In this document: positions 51,570-60,443 of the stretch, piece after piece
Layout: the number at the start of each line of letters is the position of its first letter
How positions within the stretch are numbered: position 1 is the stretch's first letter
Assembly: GCA_963977425.1 (NCBI GenBank)
Contig: CAXBOO010000001.1
Location: forward strand, 124,001 to 188,000
DNA length: 64,000 nt
From: CAXBOO01 sp963977425
Lineage (GTDB): Bacteria > Bacteroidota > Bacteroidia > Flavobacteriales_D > Luteibaculaceae
Reading direction: 5' to 3'
The notes under the pieces: generated by a model
Told to the model about the DNA's origin: nothing
Databases searched by the model: none
Seen by the model: the letters and a program-made list of their open reading frames with translations, nothing else
Program-made: the position numbers and the translations under genes

Positions 51570-51959
51570 ATGTTAAAATATAACGTTAAGTCTATTTCTC
51601 TGTGGGTGTTGGCAGTGGTTCTTTTATCTGTAACGTCAATGTCTTGTAAAAAAGATGATCCTACTGTTGTTGTCATTACCATTATTGATACTGCGGGTAA
51701 ATTGGTAGATAGTGCCACAGTACGCTTGTATGGACGCTCGACTGATTCTAACTACAACGAAACAGACATCCGTTTTGATTCAGTTCGTATCACCAATGCC
51801 GCAGGACAAGCTCGTTGGGATGTGTCAGATCTAACTAAACCAGGTCAAGCAGGATTTGCAGTATTGGATATCACAGCATTCAAAAACGATTTGTTGGGTG
51901 TTGGTATTGTAAATGTTGAAGAAGAGAAGACGACCAATCAGACCGTTAGAATTCAATAA
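51570..51959 (+). CDS. Small lipoprotein with carboxypeptidase-regulatory-like beta sandwich
   Basis: A 129-residue lipoprotein (lipobox SVTSMSC) starting at the ATG at 51570; a GTG two codons earlier is possible. The mature part reads like a single prealbumin-like sandwich, VVITIIDTAGKLVDSATVRLYG through NAAGQARWDVSDL to VNVEEEKTTNQTVRI, a fold seen in surface adhesin and transport domains. Function unknown. Its 3' end overlaps the convergent gene at 51953 by 7 bp. Confidence 0.7.
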   Translation: MLKYNVKSISLWVLAVVLLSVTSMSCKKDDPTVVVITIIDTAGKLVDSATVRLYGRSTDSNYNETDIRFDSVRITNAAGQARWDVSDLTKPGQAGFAVLDITAFKNDLLGVGIVNVEEEKTTNQTVRIQ

Positions 51960-52288
51960 AATTTGAAATAGTCGATTACGGCTTGTTTCATTAATCTTTC
52001 TTGTTCCATATCGTTTAAGTGGGGCAATTTGCTTTGCACTTCATAATGTGGCCAGCCTTCTTCGTCGGTATGAGTGTACTTGTAGAATCCAAATGGTTCT
52101 AATACCGTACATACTGCTAAGTGCATGAGGTCAACTTTGTCGTCTTTAGCGAATTTTTTTGGTCCTTTTCCAAGCTCTTGAACACCAATGATGTAGAGTA
52201 TAGCGTCTAGGTCTTCTATTGCTTCGAAGCCAAATTCGCTAAGTTTTTTTAAGGTATTTTTCCAATCGATTTCGAACTGATAATCCAT
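51953..52288 (-). CDS. Conserved hypothetical protein
   Basis: A 111-residue soluble protein, acidic and helical, with WKNTLKKLSEFGFEAIEDLDAILYIIG at the start and HLAVCTVLEPFGFYKY in the middle. I have no functional assignment. The start codon is separated from the divergent cvpA start by only 8 bp, so the two promoters must lie inside each other's genes. Composition and codon use look native. Confidence 0.65.
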   Translation of the reverse strand: MDYQFEIDWKNTLKKLSEFGFEAIEDLDAILYIIGVQELGKGPKKFAKDDKVDLMHLAVCTVLEPFGFYKYTHTDEEGWPHYEVQSKLPHLNDMEQERLMKQAVIDYFKFY

Positions 52289-52296
52289 CTGTAGTA

Positions 52297-52809
52297 GTGT
52301 CTGAGTTAAATATAATCTTGTTAATTCCTATCCTGTATTTTGCCTATAAAGGTTTTAAAAACGGATTGATTGTTGAATTGTGTTCATTGGTAGCACTCGT
52401 ATTGGGCGTATTTGTAACCATTTCATTTTCAGATGTAACGTACGCATTGCTACAAGAAAATTTCCCCAATTTAAGTACCGGTTTGTCCATTCTAAGTTAT
52501 GTAATCACCTTTGTAGCGGTGGTAATTGCTGTCCGTTTGATGGGCAAACTTATTACCAAGCTCGTCGATGCAGTTGCACTCAGTTTAATAAATAAAACAT
52601 TGGGCGCATTGTTTGGTGCTTTCAAAGCAGTAGTGTTTTTGGCACTATTATCTATTTTGTTCGAAAGCCTCAATAATAAATGGCAAATGGCACCCGATAA
52701 GCTTACAGACGAGAGTGAAGTGTATCAAGTTGTAAAATTAACGGGTGCAACTATGCAAAGTGTGTTTTCTGAAGCGGGAGCTTTTACGGGCCCTATTCAG
52801 TTCAATTAA
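52297..52809 (+). CDS. CvpA family membrane protein
   Basis: A 170-residue inner-membrane protein with four helices, matching the CvpA family (ILYFAYKGFKNGLIVELCSL near the start, LALLSILFESLNN near the end). CvpA is linked to colicin V production and envelope stress tolerance in Proteobacteria; its exact activity is unclear. It starts at GTG, 8 bp from a divergent gene, and overlaps the 3' end of pgk by 8 bp. Confidence 0.88.
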   Translation: MSELNIILLIPILYFAYKGFKNGLIVELCSLVALVLGVFVTISFSDVTYALLQENFPNLSTGLSILSYVITFVAVVIAVRLMGKLITKLVDAVALSLINKTLGALFGAFKAVVFLALLSILFESLNNKWQMAPDKLTDESEVYQVVKLTGATMQSVFSEAGAFTGPIQFN

Positions 52810-53983
52810 GCGCTTCTATACCAGGTAAAATTTTGCCTTCAATGCATTCTAACATAGCTCCACCTCCAGTACTTACGTGACTAACTTTGTGGCTTAGTTT
52901 GAATTTGTTTACCGCCGTTACGCTATCGCCGCCACCTACAACAGAAAATGCTCCTGAATCGGTTCTATTGGCTACGCTTTTGGCTATTCGAATAGTTCCC
53001 TCAGCAAAATTGCTCATTTCAAATACCCCCATTGGCCCATTCCATAAAATGGTATTGGCACGGTTGATGGCTTCATCGAACAAATCGCTGCTGTTTGGTC
53101 CTACATCTAGCCCCATTTCATTGTCAGCCATTTCAGAAACATCTTTGGTTGTAATAGCGCCTTCATTAGAAAACTCTGTGTTACAAACAACGTCCATTGG
53201 CAAATGAATTTTTACATTTTTTGCTTTTGCGCTGGCTAAAAATTGAGTGGCAACAGGGAGTAAATCATCTTCAATTAATGATTTGCCCACTGCGTAACCC
53301 AAAGATTTTAAAAAGGTAAAAGCCATTCCTCCACCAATGATGATTTCATCAACTTTTTCAACTAGATTTTCAAGTATGCTCAATTTGCTAGAAACCTTTG
53401 CTCCTCCAACAATAGCCAATACTGGGCTTTTGCCTTCTTCTAGTACTTTTTTAATGCTGATGATTTCTTTTTCTAATAAGTAGCCCGCGACTTTGTCGTT
53501 AGGAAATGAAGCGGCAACTATGGTTGTACTTGCATGAGCTCTGTGAGCCGTTCCAAAGGCATCATTTACATAAACATCGGCTAAAGAAGCTAATTGCTCA
53601 GCAAATGCTTTGTCGCCAGCGGTTTCTTCGGCATAAAAACGAAGGTTTTCTAACAATAAAACCTGTCCAGCTTTTAGATTAGAAGCAGCCGTTTTCACTT
53701 CATCGCCTATGCAGTCTTGTACGAAAAGAACGTCATTTTCAATAAGTCCATCTAGGTGTTTGGCAACAGGCGCCAAGGTTAATTTTGCATCTTTTCCTTT
53801 TGGTCGTCCAAGGTGGCTCATCAAAATTACAGATCCACCATCGGCTAAAATCTTTTTAATAGATGGTAAAGCGGCTTGTATACGGGTGTCGTCTCCAACT
53901 TGACCGTCTACAAATGGCACATTAAAATCTACTCTGATTAGGGCTTTTTTACCCGAAAAATTATAATTATCTAATCCAATCAT
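52802..53983 (-). CDS. pgk: Phosphoglycerate kinase
   Basis: The 393-residue glycolytic enzyme transfers phosphate from 1,3-bisphosphoglycerate to ADP. Signatures: KALIRVDFNVPF at the N-terminus, HLGRPKG, VNDAFGTAHRAHAS, the nucleotide-binding AIVGGAKVSSKL, and the C-terminal VVGGGDSVTAVNKF and STGGGAMLE. The length is standard. It is a single-gene unit with a convergent overlap with cvpA and no terminator visible in between. Confidence 0.97.
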   Translation of the reverse strand: MIGLDNYNFSGKKALIRVDFNVPFVDGQVGDDTRIQAALPSIKKILADGGSVILMSHLGRPKGKDAKLTLAPVAKHLDGLIENDVLFVQDCIGDEVKTAASNLKAGQVLLLENLRFYAEETAGDKAFAEQLASLADVYVNDAFGTAHRAHASTTIVAASFPNDKVAGYLLEKEIISIKKVLEEGKSPVLAIVGGAKVSSKLSILENLVEKVDEIIIGGGMAFTFLKSLGYAVGKSLIEDDLLPVATQFLASAKAKNVKIHLPMDVVCNTEFSNEGAITTKDVSEMADNEMGLDVGPNSSDLFDEAINRANTILWNGPMGVFEMSNFAEGTIRIAKSVANRTDSGAFSVVGGGDSVTAVNKFKLSHKVSHVSTGGGAMLECIEGKILPGIEALN

Positions 53984-54055
53984 GTTTGCTGGTTGAAATG
54001 TTGATGCAAAACTACCATTTTCTTAGGCTACACTTTACGTTGCCGTTTAAAAGAA

Positions 54056-54063
54056 TAACTTTG
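54056..54063 (+). promoter_or_regulatory. Putative -7 promoter box of holB-ricT-gldH-PBP operon
   Basis: TAACTTTG fits TAnnTTTG exactly and ends 8 bp before the holB ATG at 54072, which would make the transcript nearly leaderless. The -33 candidate TTG at 54040-54042 is closer than usual (13 bp), so confidence is limited. Confidence 0.35.
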
Positions 54064-54071
54064 TTTTACTG

Positions 54072-55208
54072 ATGTCGGTACATTTTAAAGACATACTCGG
54101 TCAAGACAAGCTCAAGGCTAAATTGCGTGAATCGGTAAATACCGAGAGATTGGCTCATACCCTCATGTTCAGTTCGGAAGATGGTGGGTCAGCTTTACCT
54201 ATGGCATTGGCCCTAGCGCAATACATTCATTGTGAAAATAAAGCCGAGGAGGCATGTGGAACATGTTCTTCGTGTAAGCAATGGGCAAATTTTTCTCATC
54301 CCGATGTGCATTTTAGTTTTCCGTTTGCAAAACAGGATACAGGTCAGAAGGTTAATAAATCATCTGATTTGGCTGAAGAGTGGCGTTCGTTTTTGTCGAC
54401 AACGACATACAGAACTGCTTATTCTTGGGTGATGAACAATGCAGCGGATAAAAAATCGTTGTTAATTCCTAAACTCGAAGCCGATGCTTTATTCAATAGC
54501 ATAAAGTACAAATCGTTTCTTGGAGGCTATAAAATTGGAATCATTTGGCAGCCAGAAAAACTTCATCCTACAGCGAGTAATTTTTTGCTGAAGATGTTAG
54601 AAGAGCCTCGAGACAAAACGCTTTACATTTTAGTTACAGCTAAAGTTCAGGATATACTGCCAACTATTTTATCTCGAGTACAACACTATCGTTTTTTGGG
54701 TAATTCAATTCCCGAGATACAACACTATCTTACAGAAAAAATGGGGATGAATCAGGCCGTTGCAGAAACTGCGGCTAGTTTGTCTTCAGGAAGTGTAGGT
54801 ACGGCTCTGGCCTATGCCGAAAGTTTGGAAGGAAAAGTAAATTACTTTAACGATTTTGTTGCTTGGATGCGCATGTGTTTTGCGAAAGACCTAGAATCGA
54901 TCAATCAATTTATTGAAAGCCAAGCACAATTAGGAAGAGAAGTTTCTAAGAATTTCTTGATATTTTGCCTTGAACAATTTAGAAAGTGTTTGTGGTTGAA
55001 TACTAATGCATGGGCTTTGAATGATTTGCCGGAAAAAGAACAGCAATTTTTTGTGAAATTTGCACCCTATATCCGTTTGTCACGGATGGGTAAATATGAT
55101 ATGTATTTTAATGCAGCCATTGCCGATATTTTATGGAATGGAAATGCTAAAATAATATTCACCGACCTCAGTTTTAAAATAATGGTTTTGCTTAAACCAA
55201 AACCGTAA
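54072..55208 (+). CDS. holB: DNA polymerase III delta-prime subunit (HolB-like)
   Basis: A 378-residue clamp-loader subunit: HFKDILGQDKLKAKLRESV at the start, the zinc module CGTCSSC, and the conserved KLHPTASNFLLKMLEEP with the SRC-like region around PTILSRVQHYRF. The Walker A loop is degenerate, as expected for delta-prime, which does not hydrolyse ATP. It heads the unit holB-ricT-gldH-PBP1A, 14 bp ahead of ricT. Confidence 0.87.
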   Translation: MSVHFKDILGQDKLKAKLRESVNTERLAHTLMFSSEDGGSALPMALALAQYIHCENKAEEACGTCSSCKQWANFSHPDVHFSFPFAKQDTGQKVNKSSDLAEEWRSFLSTTTYRTAYSWVMNNAADKKSLLIPKLEADALFNSIKYKSFLGGYKIGIIWQPEKLHPTASNFLLKMLEEPRDKTLYILVTAKVQDILPTILSRVQHYRFLGNSIPEIQHYLTEKMGMNQAVAETAASLSSGSVGTALAYAESLEGKVNYFNDFVAWMRMCFAKDLESINQFIESQAQLGREVSKNFLIFCLEQFRKCLWLNTNAWALNDLPEKEQQFFVKFAPYIRLSRMGKYDMYFNAAIADILWNGNAKIIFTDLSFKIMVLLKPKP

Positions 55209-55222
55209 AAGAAAAAGAAATT

Positions 55223-56542
55223 ATGGGATGCACATCGTGTAAAACAGGAGGCAAAGGTTGTAATAACAACGGTGCATGCGGCGTAAATGGTTGCGCTAAA
55301 CTGAATGTATTTGATTGGTTGGCCAATATGGAATTACCAGAAGGCACCAAAGTATTTGATAAAGTTGAAATTCGATTTAAAAATAACCGAAAAGACTTTT
55401 TTCTAAACAACAAAGACCTACCCTTGGCTCAAGGCGATGTGGTGGTAGTGGAAGGTTCGCCTGGATACGATGTTGGAGTTGTTTCAGTTGTCGGTGAATT
55501 GGCCCGAATTCAGATTAGAAAGAAAAACATCAACACCAGCGAAATAAAACGCATTTACCGTAAGGCAAACGATAGCGATATCAGTACGTGGATAAAAGCT
55601 CGTGAAAAAGAAGACGATGCTCGTTTGGCAGCTACCAAAGCAGCTAAAGAGTTGAAGTTGACTATGAAATTCAGCGATGTAGAGTATCAAGGCGATAACA
55701 GCAAAGGTATATTCTACTATACGGCGCCAAATAGAGTCGATTTTAGAGCGCTTATTGTAAAACTGTCTGAAGCTTTAGGCGTAAGAGTTGAAATGCGCCA
55801 AATAAACGCTAGACAAGAAGCCGCATTGCTTGGAGGTATTGGTAACTGTGGACGAGAACTGTGCTGCAGTACTTGGTTGAGTGACTTTAGACATGTTACA
55901 CAAAAAGCAGCTCGTTATCAATCGTTGTCTATCAATTCTGAAAAGATAAATGGACAGTGTGGTAAATTAAAGTGTTGTTTAAATTATGAGTTGGATACGT
56001 ACATTGAAGCGGCCAACGAGTTCCCAAGAGAATCGGTGAAACTGGACACAAAAAACGGTTTGGCTCACCATGCCAAAACAGATATTTTCAAACGTCAGGT
56101 TTGGTATGTGTATGAAGGCAAAGAATCCAGTCCAATTGTTCTAGAATTAGAACGTGTTCAAGAGATCATCGAAATGAATAAAAAAGGTGAAAAACCACAG
56201 GATTTACGTGAATTCATGGCACCTAGTATTGTTCTTCCTGAAGATATTCCAACTTACGAAAATGCAGAAGGGGAAGGCGATTTAACTCGATTTGATAAGG
56301 GCAAGAACGCAGCCAATAGAAAGAAAAAACGACCAGCTGGTAATGCACCAAAACGCGGACAAAAACCAGCAGCAAAGGCTGGTGAAAGACCGAAAGAAGG
56401 GGTAGCAAAGAGAAAGCCAAATCAGCCTAAAAAACCGGTAGCGGCTAAACCAAATGATGGTGAAAAGCCAGCAAGACCTCCAAAAAAACGTTTTAAACCA
56501 AGACCAAAAAACAATAACACAAAGGATTCGAAACCATCGTGA
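55223..56542 (+). CDS. ricT: PSP1/RicT-like protein with basic C-terminal tail
   Basis: A 439-residue protein with a cysteine-rich N-terminus (CTSCKTGGKGC, then GACGVNGCAK), then the PSP1 C-terminal domain (about 40-300; VEIRFKNNRKDFF, RVEMRQINARQEAALLGGIG, GRELCCSTWL, GQCGKLKCCLNYE). In Bacillus, RicT (YaaT) works with YlbF/YmcA in mRNA processing and development through Fe-S clusters. The last 80 residues are Lys/Pro/Arg-rich and disordered, a likely RNA-binding addition. Its stop overlaps the gldH GTG start. Confidence 0.87.
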   Translation: MGCTSCKTGGKGCNNNGACGVNGCAKLNVFDWLANMELPEGTKVFDKVEIRFKNNRKDFFLNNKDLPLAQGDVVVVEGSPGYDVGVVSVVGELARIQIRKKNINTSEIKRIYRKANDSDISTWIKAREKEDDARLAATKAAKELKLTMKFSDVEYQGDNSKGIFYYTAPNRVDFRALIVKLSEALGVRVEMRQINARQEAALLGGIGNCGRELCCSTWLSDFRHVTQKAARYQSLSINSEKINGQCGKLKCCLNYELDTYIEAANEFPRESVKLDTKNGLAHHAKTDIFKRQVWYVYEGKESSPIVLELERVQEIIEMNKKGEKPQDLREFMAPSIVLPEDIPTYENAEGEGDLTRFDKGKNAANRKKKRPAGNAPKRGQKPAAKAGERPKEGVAKRKPNQPKKPVAAKPNDGEKPARPPKKRFKPRPKNNNTKDSKPS

Positions 56543-56994
56543 GACTAGCCATAGCCCTATCTATATTAATTGCGCTAGTAGCGTGTGGCAAAAAGCCTGT
56601 AGTTGAATTGAATAAAAAATTCGATAATGGTTGGGTCATACACGACACCGTATCATTTGAGTTTAATTTCAACGATTCTGTGTCAGGATACAACATGTTT
56701 TTTGAGTTAGAACACGGACCTAACTATCCTTACAGCAATTTTTTCCTGTTTACCGATAACTGGACACCCACAGGAAAATATTATCGCGATACCATAGAGT
56801 GTTATTTGGCTAAACCAGACGGTGAATGGCTTGGAAACAGTTCACGTTCCTCTGTGAATCACAAAGTACTATTCAAAAAAAATATTCGTTTTCCCGAGGG
56901 AGGAATGTACCGCATGAAATGGGTTCATGGCATGCGCGATACCACACTATCTGACGTAAAAGAAATAGGATTCATTATTGAAAAAGAAGCATAA
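56539..56994 (+). CDS. gldH: Gliding motility lipoprotein GldH
   Basis: A 151-residue lipoprotein (lipobox LIALVAC) starting at GTG within the ricT stop (GTGA). Conserved GldH features include NGWVIHDTVSFEFNFND, YPYSNFFLFTDN and the C-terminal LSDVKEIGFIIEKEA. GldH is needed for gliding in Flavobacterium, where the same gene order, holB-PSP1-gldH-PBP1A, occurs. Presence does not prove motility, since gldH is also kept in non-gliding Bacteroidota, but it agrees with a T9SS substrate in the window. Confidence 0.88.
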   Translation: MRLAIALSILIALVACGKKPVVELNKKFDNGWVIHDTVSFEFNFNDSVSGYNMFFELEHGPNYPYSNFFLFTDNWTPTGKYYRDTIECYLAKPDGEWLGNSSRSSVNHKVLFKKNIRFPEGGMYRMKWVHGMRDTTLSDVKEIGFIIEKEA

Positions 56995-59318
56995 TGGCAG
57001 AAAAACAATCGTACAGTTTTAAGAAAGCAATTCTTATTTTTTGGGGAATAATACTTTCTCCATTATTGGTTATTGCTTTAGGGCTTACTATAGCCGCATT
57101 CAGCGATTTACCTAGTCTAAAAGAACTCGAAAATCCTAAGAGCAATCAAGCCACGGAAGTGCTTTCTACTGATGGAGAATTATTAGGAAAGTACTACACC
57201 GAAAACCGTGTGAATGTAAATTACGATGAACTTACCCCTTACCTAACTTATGCACTAGTTGGAACTGAGGATGAACGTTTTTTCTCTCATGCAGGAGTTG
57301 ATTTAAAAGCCTTAGGTCGTGTAGTAAAAGGGGTTTTAACTTTCAATACCAGTCAAGGTGGAGGAAGTACCATTACACAGCAATTGGCAAAAATGCTTTT
57401 CTCTGATCGACCACAAAGTAAAGTAGAAAGAGTGATGCAAAAATTCCAAGAATGGATCATTGCAGTAAAACTCGAAAAGCAATATACCAAGCAAGAAATA
57501 ATTGCACTTTACCTCAACAAATTCGATTTTATAAACAATGCTGTTGGAATAAAATCGGCATCTAAAATTTATTTCAATACCTCTCCTGATTCACTTAAGT
57601 TGCACGAAGCAGCATTGTTGGTTGGTATGGCTAAAAACCCAGCTTTATACAATCCTATCCGTAGAGAAGAACTATCAATGAACCGAAGAAATACGGTTTT
57701 TGGACAGATGGTGAGAAACGGCTATTTAACCGAAGAGGAAAAAGATAGTTTAAAAGTATTGCCTTTGGGGCTAGATGTTCACAAAGACTCTCATATCAAT
57801 GGACCTGCACCATATTTCAGAGAAGTGTTGCGACAAGAAATTACAACGCTGTTGAATAAGAAAAACCCAGCAACCGATGAGTTTATTCTGAAAAAAACGG
57901 ATGGAGAAGCCTACAATATTTACCGCGATGGGCTGAAAATATACACCACCATCGATAGCCGTTTGCAGAAGTATGCAGAATTTGCTGTTAATGAGCATTT
58001 GAGTAAAAACCTGCAAGATGAATTTTATAAAGATTTGCGAGGTAGAAAACGTTGGAACAATGAAAAAATAGCTTACGATTGGCGCATTGACGATGTTACG
58101 GCGAGAAACTTGACCAAACGAGCAGTAAAAAGAACAGACCGATATAGAAATGAGTTGCGTGCCTTCAACTGCGAAGACTGTGGTAGAACAAAAAAAGATA
58201 TTGAAAAATTCAAAGAAGATTCAATACCAGTCATATTCGATAGGCCAGTACCAATGTCAATATTTACGTATCAAGGCGATGTAGATACCGTTATGACACC
58301 ATTGGATTCTATGAAATACTACAAAGCTTTTTTACGAGCCGGTATGGTAAGTCTAGATCCTAAAACTGGTAAAGTAAGAGCATGGGTAGGAGGTGTTGAT
58401 TACAAGCATTTCAAATTCGATCACGTTAAACAAGGTAAAAACCAAGTAGGATCTACGTTTAAGCCTTTCGTTTATGCAACTGCCATTAGAGAAGGATTGA
58501 GTCCATGTATGAAAGTACCCAACGTACTTACTTGCTTTGATATACCTGGCCAACCACGGTATTGCCCAAGAAACTCTGATGGTGAATACGAAGGCGAAGT
58601 AACTTTAAAGTATGCCTTGGCAACCTCTATGAACAACATTACCGCTTGGGTAATGAAACGCTACGGACCAGAAGCCATTACTAAGTTGGCTAGAGATATG
58701 GGTATTACCTCTAAACTCGATCCAGTTCCATCATTATGCTTGGGTGTAGCCGACATTAATTTATTAGAAATTACAGCTGCCAATGCCGTTTTCGCCAATC
58801 GTGGGGTACACATTAAACCTACTGTTATAGATAGAATAGAAGATAAAAACGGAAACGTAATTTATCAGAACATTCCAGAGATCAAAGAAGCATTGGACGA
58901 ACGCACAAGTTACATCATGCTCAACATGCTTAAAGGTGTAGTAGACTATGGTACAGGTTCTCGTTTACGAAGAAATTTGCCATATGGAAATATTGAATTC
59001 CCTATTGCAGGTAAAACAGGTACTACGCAAAGCAACTCCGACGGTTGGTTTATAGGCATTACACCAGAACTGGTTACAGGCGTATGGGTAGGTGGTGAAG
59101 AACGAAGCATACGTTTCCGATCAACTCGTTACGGTCAAGGAGCCAACATGGCGCTTCCTATATTTGGATATTACATTAAAAAAGCGGCTAACGATCCATC
59201 TATTGGAATGAGTAAAAAAGACTTCCAATGGGATTTACCGAAAAGCGATTTACCAACTTTGGACTGCGACGATATAGAAAACGCACCACCATTTGACGAA
59301 GAAAACTTTGGAATTTAG
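56994..59318 (+). CDS. Penicillin-binding protein 1A (bifunctional class A PBP)
   Basis: A 774-residue membrane enzyme with one N-terminal helix (about 10-35). The GT51 transglycosylase (about 55-240) has TEDERFFSHAGVD (E92) and GGGSTITQQLAKMLF. The transpeptidase has the SxxK motif STFK (S487, K490), SMN (S545-N547) and KTGT (K674). A long linker with cysteines (FNCEDCGRTKKD) lies between. It both polymerises and cross-links peptidoglycan. The ATG overlaps the gldH stop by one base. Confidence 0.94.
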   Translation: MAEKQSYSFKKAILIFWGIILSPLLVIALGLTIAAFSDLPSLKELENPKSNQATEVLSTDGELLGKYYTENRVNVNYDELTPYLTYALVGTEDERFFSHAGVDLKALGRVVKGVLTFNTSQGGGSTITQQLAKMLFSDRPQSKVERVMQKFQEWIIAVKLEKQYTKQEIIALYLNKFDFINNAVGIKSASKIYFNTSPDSLKLHEAALLVGMAKNPALYNPIRREELSMNRRNTVFGQMVRNGYLTEEEKDSLKVLPLGLDVHKDSHINGPAPYFREVLRQEITTLLNKKNPATDEFILKKTDGEAYNIYRDGLKIYTTIDSRLQKYAEFAVNEHLSKNLQDEFYKDLRGRKRWNNEKIAYDWRIDDVTARNLTKRAVKRTDRYRNELRAFNCEDCGRTKKDIEKFKEDSIPVIFDRPVPMSIFTYQGDVDTVMTPLDSMKYYKAFLRAGMVSLDPKTGKVRAWVGGVDYKHFKFDHVKQGKNQVGSTFKPFVYATAIREGLSPCMKVPNVLTCFDIPGQPRYCPRNSDGEYEGEVTLKYALATSMNNITAWVMKRYGPEAITKLARDMGITSKLDPVPSLCLGVADINLLEITAANAVFANRGVHIKPTVIDRIEDKNGNVIYQNIPEIKEALDERTSYIMLNMLKGVVDYGTGSRLRRNLPYGNIEFPIAGKTGTTQSNSDGWFIGITPELVTGVWVGGEERSIRFRSTRYGQGANMALPIFGYYIKKAANDPSIGMSKKDFQWDLPKSDLPTLDCDDIENAPPFDEENFGI

Positions 59319-59323
59319 ACACT

Positions 59324-60025
59324 ATGGCAATTATTAAAGAAGTAAAAAACGCTAAAGAAGCGTTGGAAGGCGTAAAAAGCGGACAAACTTTAATGGTCGG
59401 CGGATTTGGCCTTTGCGGCATTCCTGAAAATAGCATCAATGAATTGGTTAACCTAGAAGTAGATAACCTTACGTGTATTTCTAACAATGCAGGGGTAGAC
59501 GATTTTGGTTTGGGCTTGCTATTGAAGAAAAAGCAAATCAAGAAAATGGTTTCTTCTTATGTTGGAGAAAACGCTGAGTTTGAGCGTCAAATGCTTTCTG
59601 GCGAATTGGAAGTTGAACTCATTCCACAAGGCACTTTGGCCGAACGCTGCAGAGCAACCGGTGCTGGAATACCTGCATTTTATACACCCGCAGGTTATGG
59701 TACTGAAGTAGCCGAAGGAAAAGAAACCCGTGAGTTTAACGGTAAAATGTACGTTTTAGAAAAAGCCTTCAATCCTGACTTTGCTTTTGTGAAAGCATGG
59801 AAAGGCGATAAAGCCGGTAACCTTATTTTTAAAGCAACAGCCAAGAATTTCAATCCTATGATGGCCATGGCCGGTAAGATTACCGTAGCCGAAGTTGAAG
59901 AATTGGTTGAAGTTGGTGAGTTAGATCCTAACCAAATACACATTCCAGGCATTTTTGTGCAGCGCATTTTTCAAGGTGTTGATTATGAAAAGCGTATTGA
60001 GCAAAGAACGGTTCGCACTAAATAA
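59324..60025 (+). CDS. scoA: 3-oxoacid CoA-transferase subunit A
   Basis: A 233-residue alpha subunit of family I CoA-transferase: TLMVGGFGLCGIPENSI (glycine-rich CoA loop), SNNAGVDDFGLG, and GTLAERCRATGAGIPAFYTPAG. Together with subunit B it moves CoA between succinyl-CoA and acetoacetate or similar acids. It starts 5 bp after the PBP1A stop. Subunit B, normally adjacent, follows only after a 418-bp interruption that holds a four-helix-bundle gene. Confidence 0.93.
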   Translation: MAIIKEVKNAKEALEGVKSGQTLMVGGFGLCGIPENSINELVNLEVDNLTCISNNAGVDDFGLGLLLKKKQIKKMVSSYVGENAEFERQMLSGELEVELIPQGTLAERCRATGAGIPAFYTPAGYGTEVAEGKETREFNGKMYVLEKAFNPDFAFVKAWKGDKAGNLIFKATAKNFNPMMAMAGKITVAEVEELVEVGELDPNQIHIPGIFVQRIFQGVDYEKRIEQRTVRTK

Positions 60026-60437
60026 TTATGAATGATAAATGCTTAATTAGTAATGAAAAGCGAGAATATAATTAAAACTAAAAGTTATGCTTTCGCAGTT
60101 CGAGTAGTAAATTTATATAAGTATTTATCTATTGAAAAGAAAGAGTTTGTGATGAGCAAACAATTACTTAAAGCAGGAACCTCAGTGGGAGCATTGATAA
60201 TGGAAGCAGAGAATGCTGAAAGTAAAAAAGACTTTATTCATAAGCTTTCTATTTCTCAAAAAGAGGCGAATGAAACCAATTATTGGCTGAGTCTGTTGAA
60301 GGATACTGATTATATTTCAACGTCGGAATTTGCTAGTCTTGAAAATGATTGTATAGAATTACAAAAGCTACTTACCAGCATATTGAAAACAGCAAAAAAT
60401 AACCTCATTAAAAACTAAACATTCACAATTTATAATT
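60024..60437. repeat. Inserted segment with imperfect inverted ends between scoA and scoB
   Basis: The sequence at 60024-60040 and the reverse complement of 60421-60437 agree at about 12 of 17 positions (AATTAT-AAT core). They bracket the four-helix-bundle gene. This could mark the limits of an insertion unit, or be chance in AT-rich DNA. No target duplication is obvious. Confidence 0.35.
60053..60418 (+). CDS. Four-helix bundle protein (23S rRNA intervening-sequence protein family)
   Basis: A 121-residue helical protein matching the family first found inside 23S rRNA intervening sequences: KTKSYAFAVRVVNLYKYLS, QLLKAGTSVGALIMEAENAESKKDFIHKLSISQKEANETNYWL, ending LQKLLTSILKT. Members form pentameric four-helix bundles; their function is uncertain, and copies are scattered through Bacteroidota genomes, often in unrelated loci. 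Here it separates two genes whose products form one enzyme. No rRNA is nearby. It is transcribed in the same direction as its hosts, so the operon may still be read through. Confidence 0.9.
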   Translation: MKSENIIKTKSYAFAVRVVNLYKYLSIEKKEFVMSKQLLKAGTSVGALIMEAENAESKKDFIHKLSISQKEANETNYWLSLLKDTDYISTSEFASLENDCIELQKLLTSILKTAKNNLIKN

Positions 60438-60443
60438 GACTAC

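Noticed and set aside
60053..60418. Intervening sequence within a 23S rRNA gene
   Set aside because: The protein belongs to the IVP family, but the flanks are CoA-transferase genes and there is no rRNA sequence.
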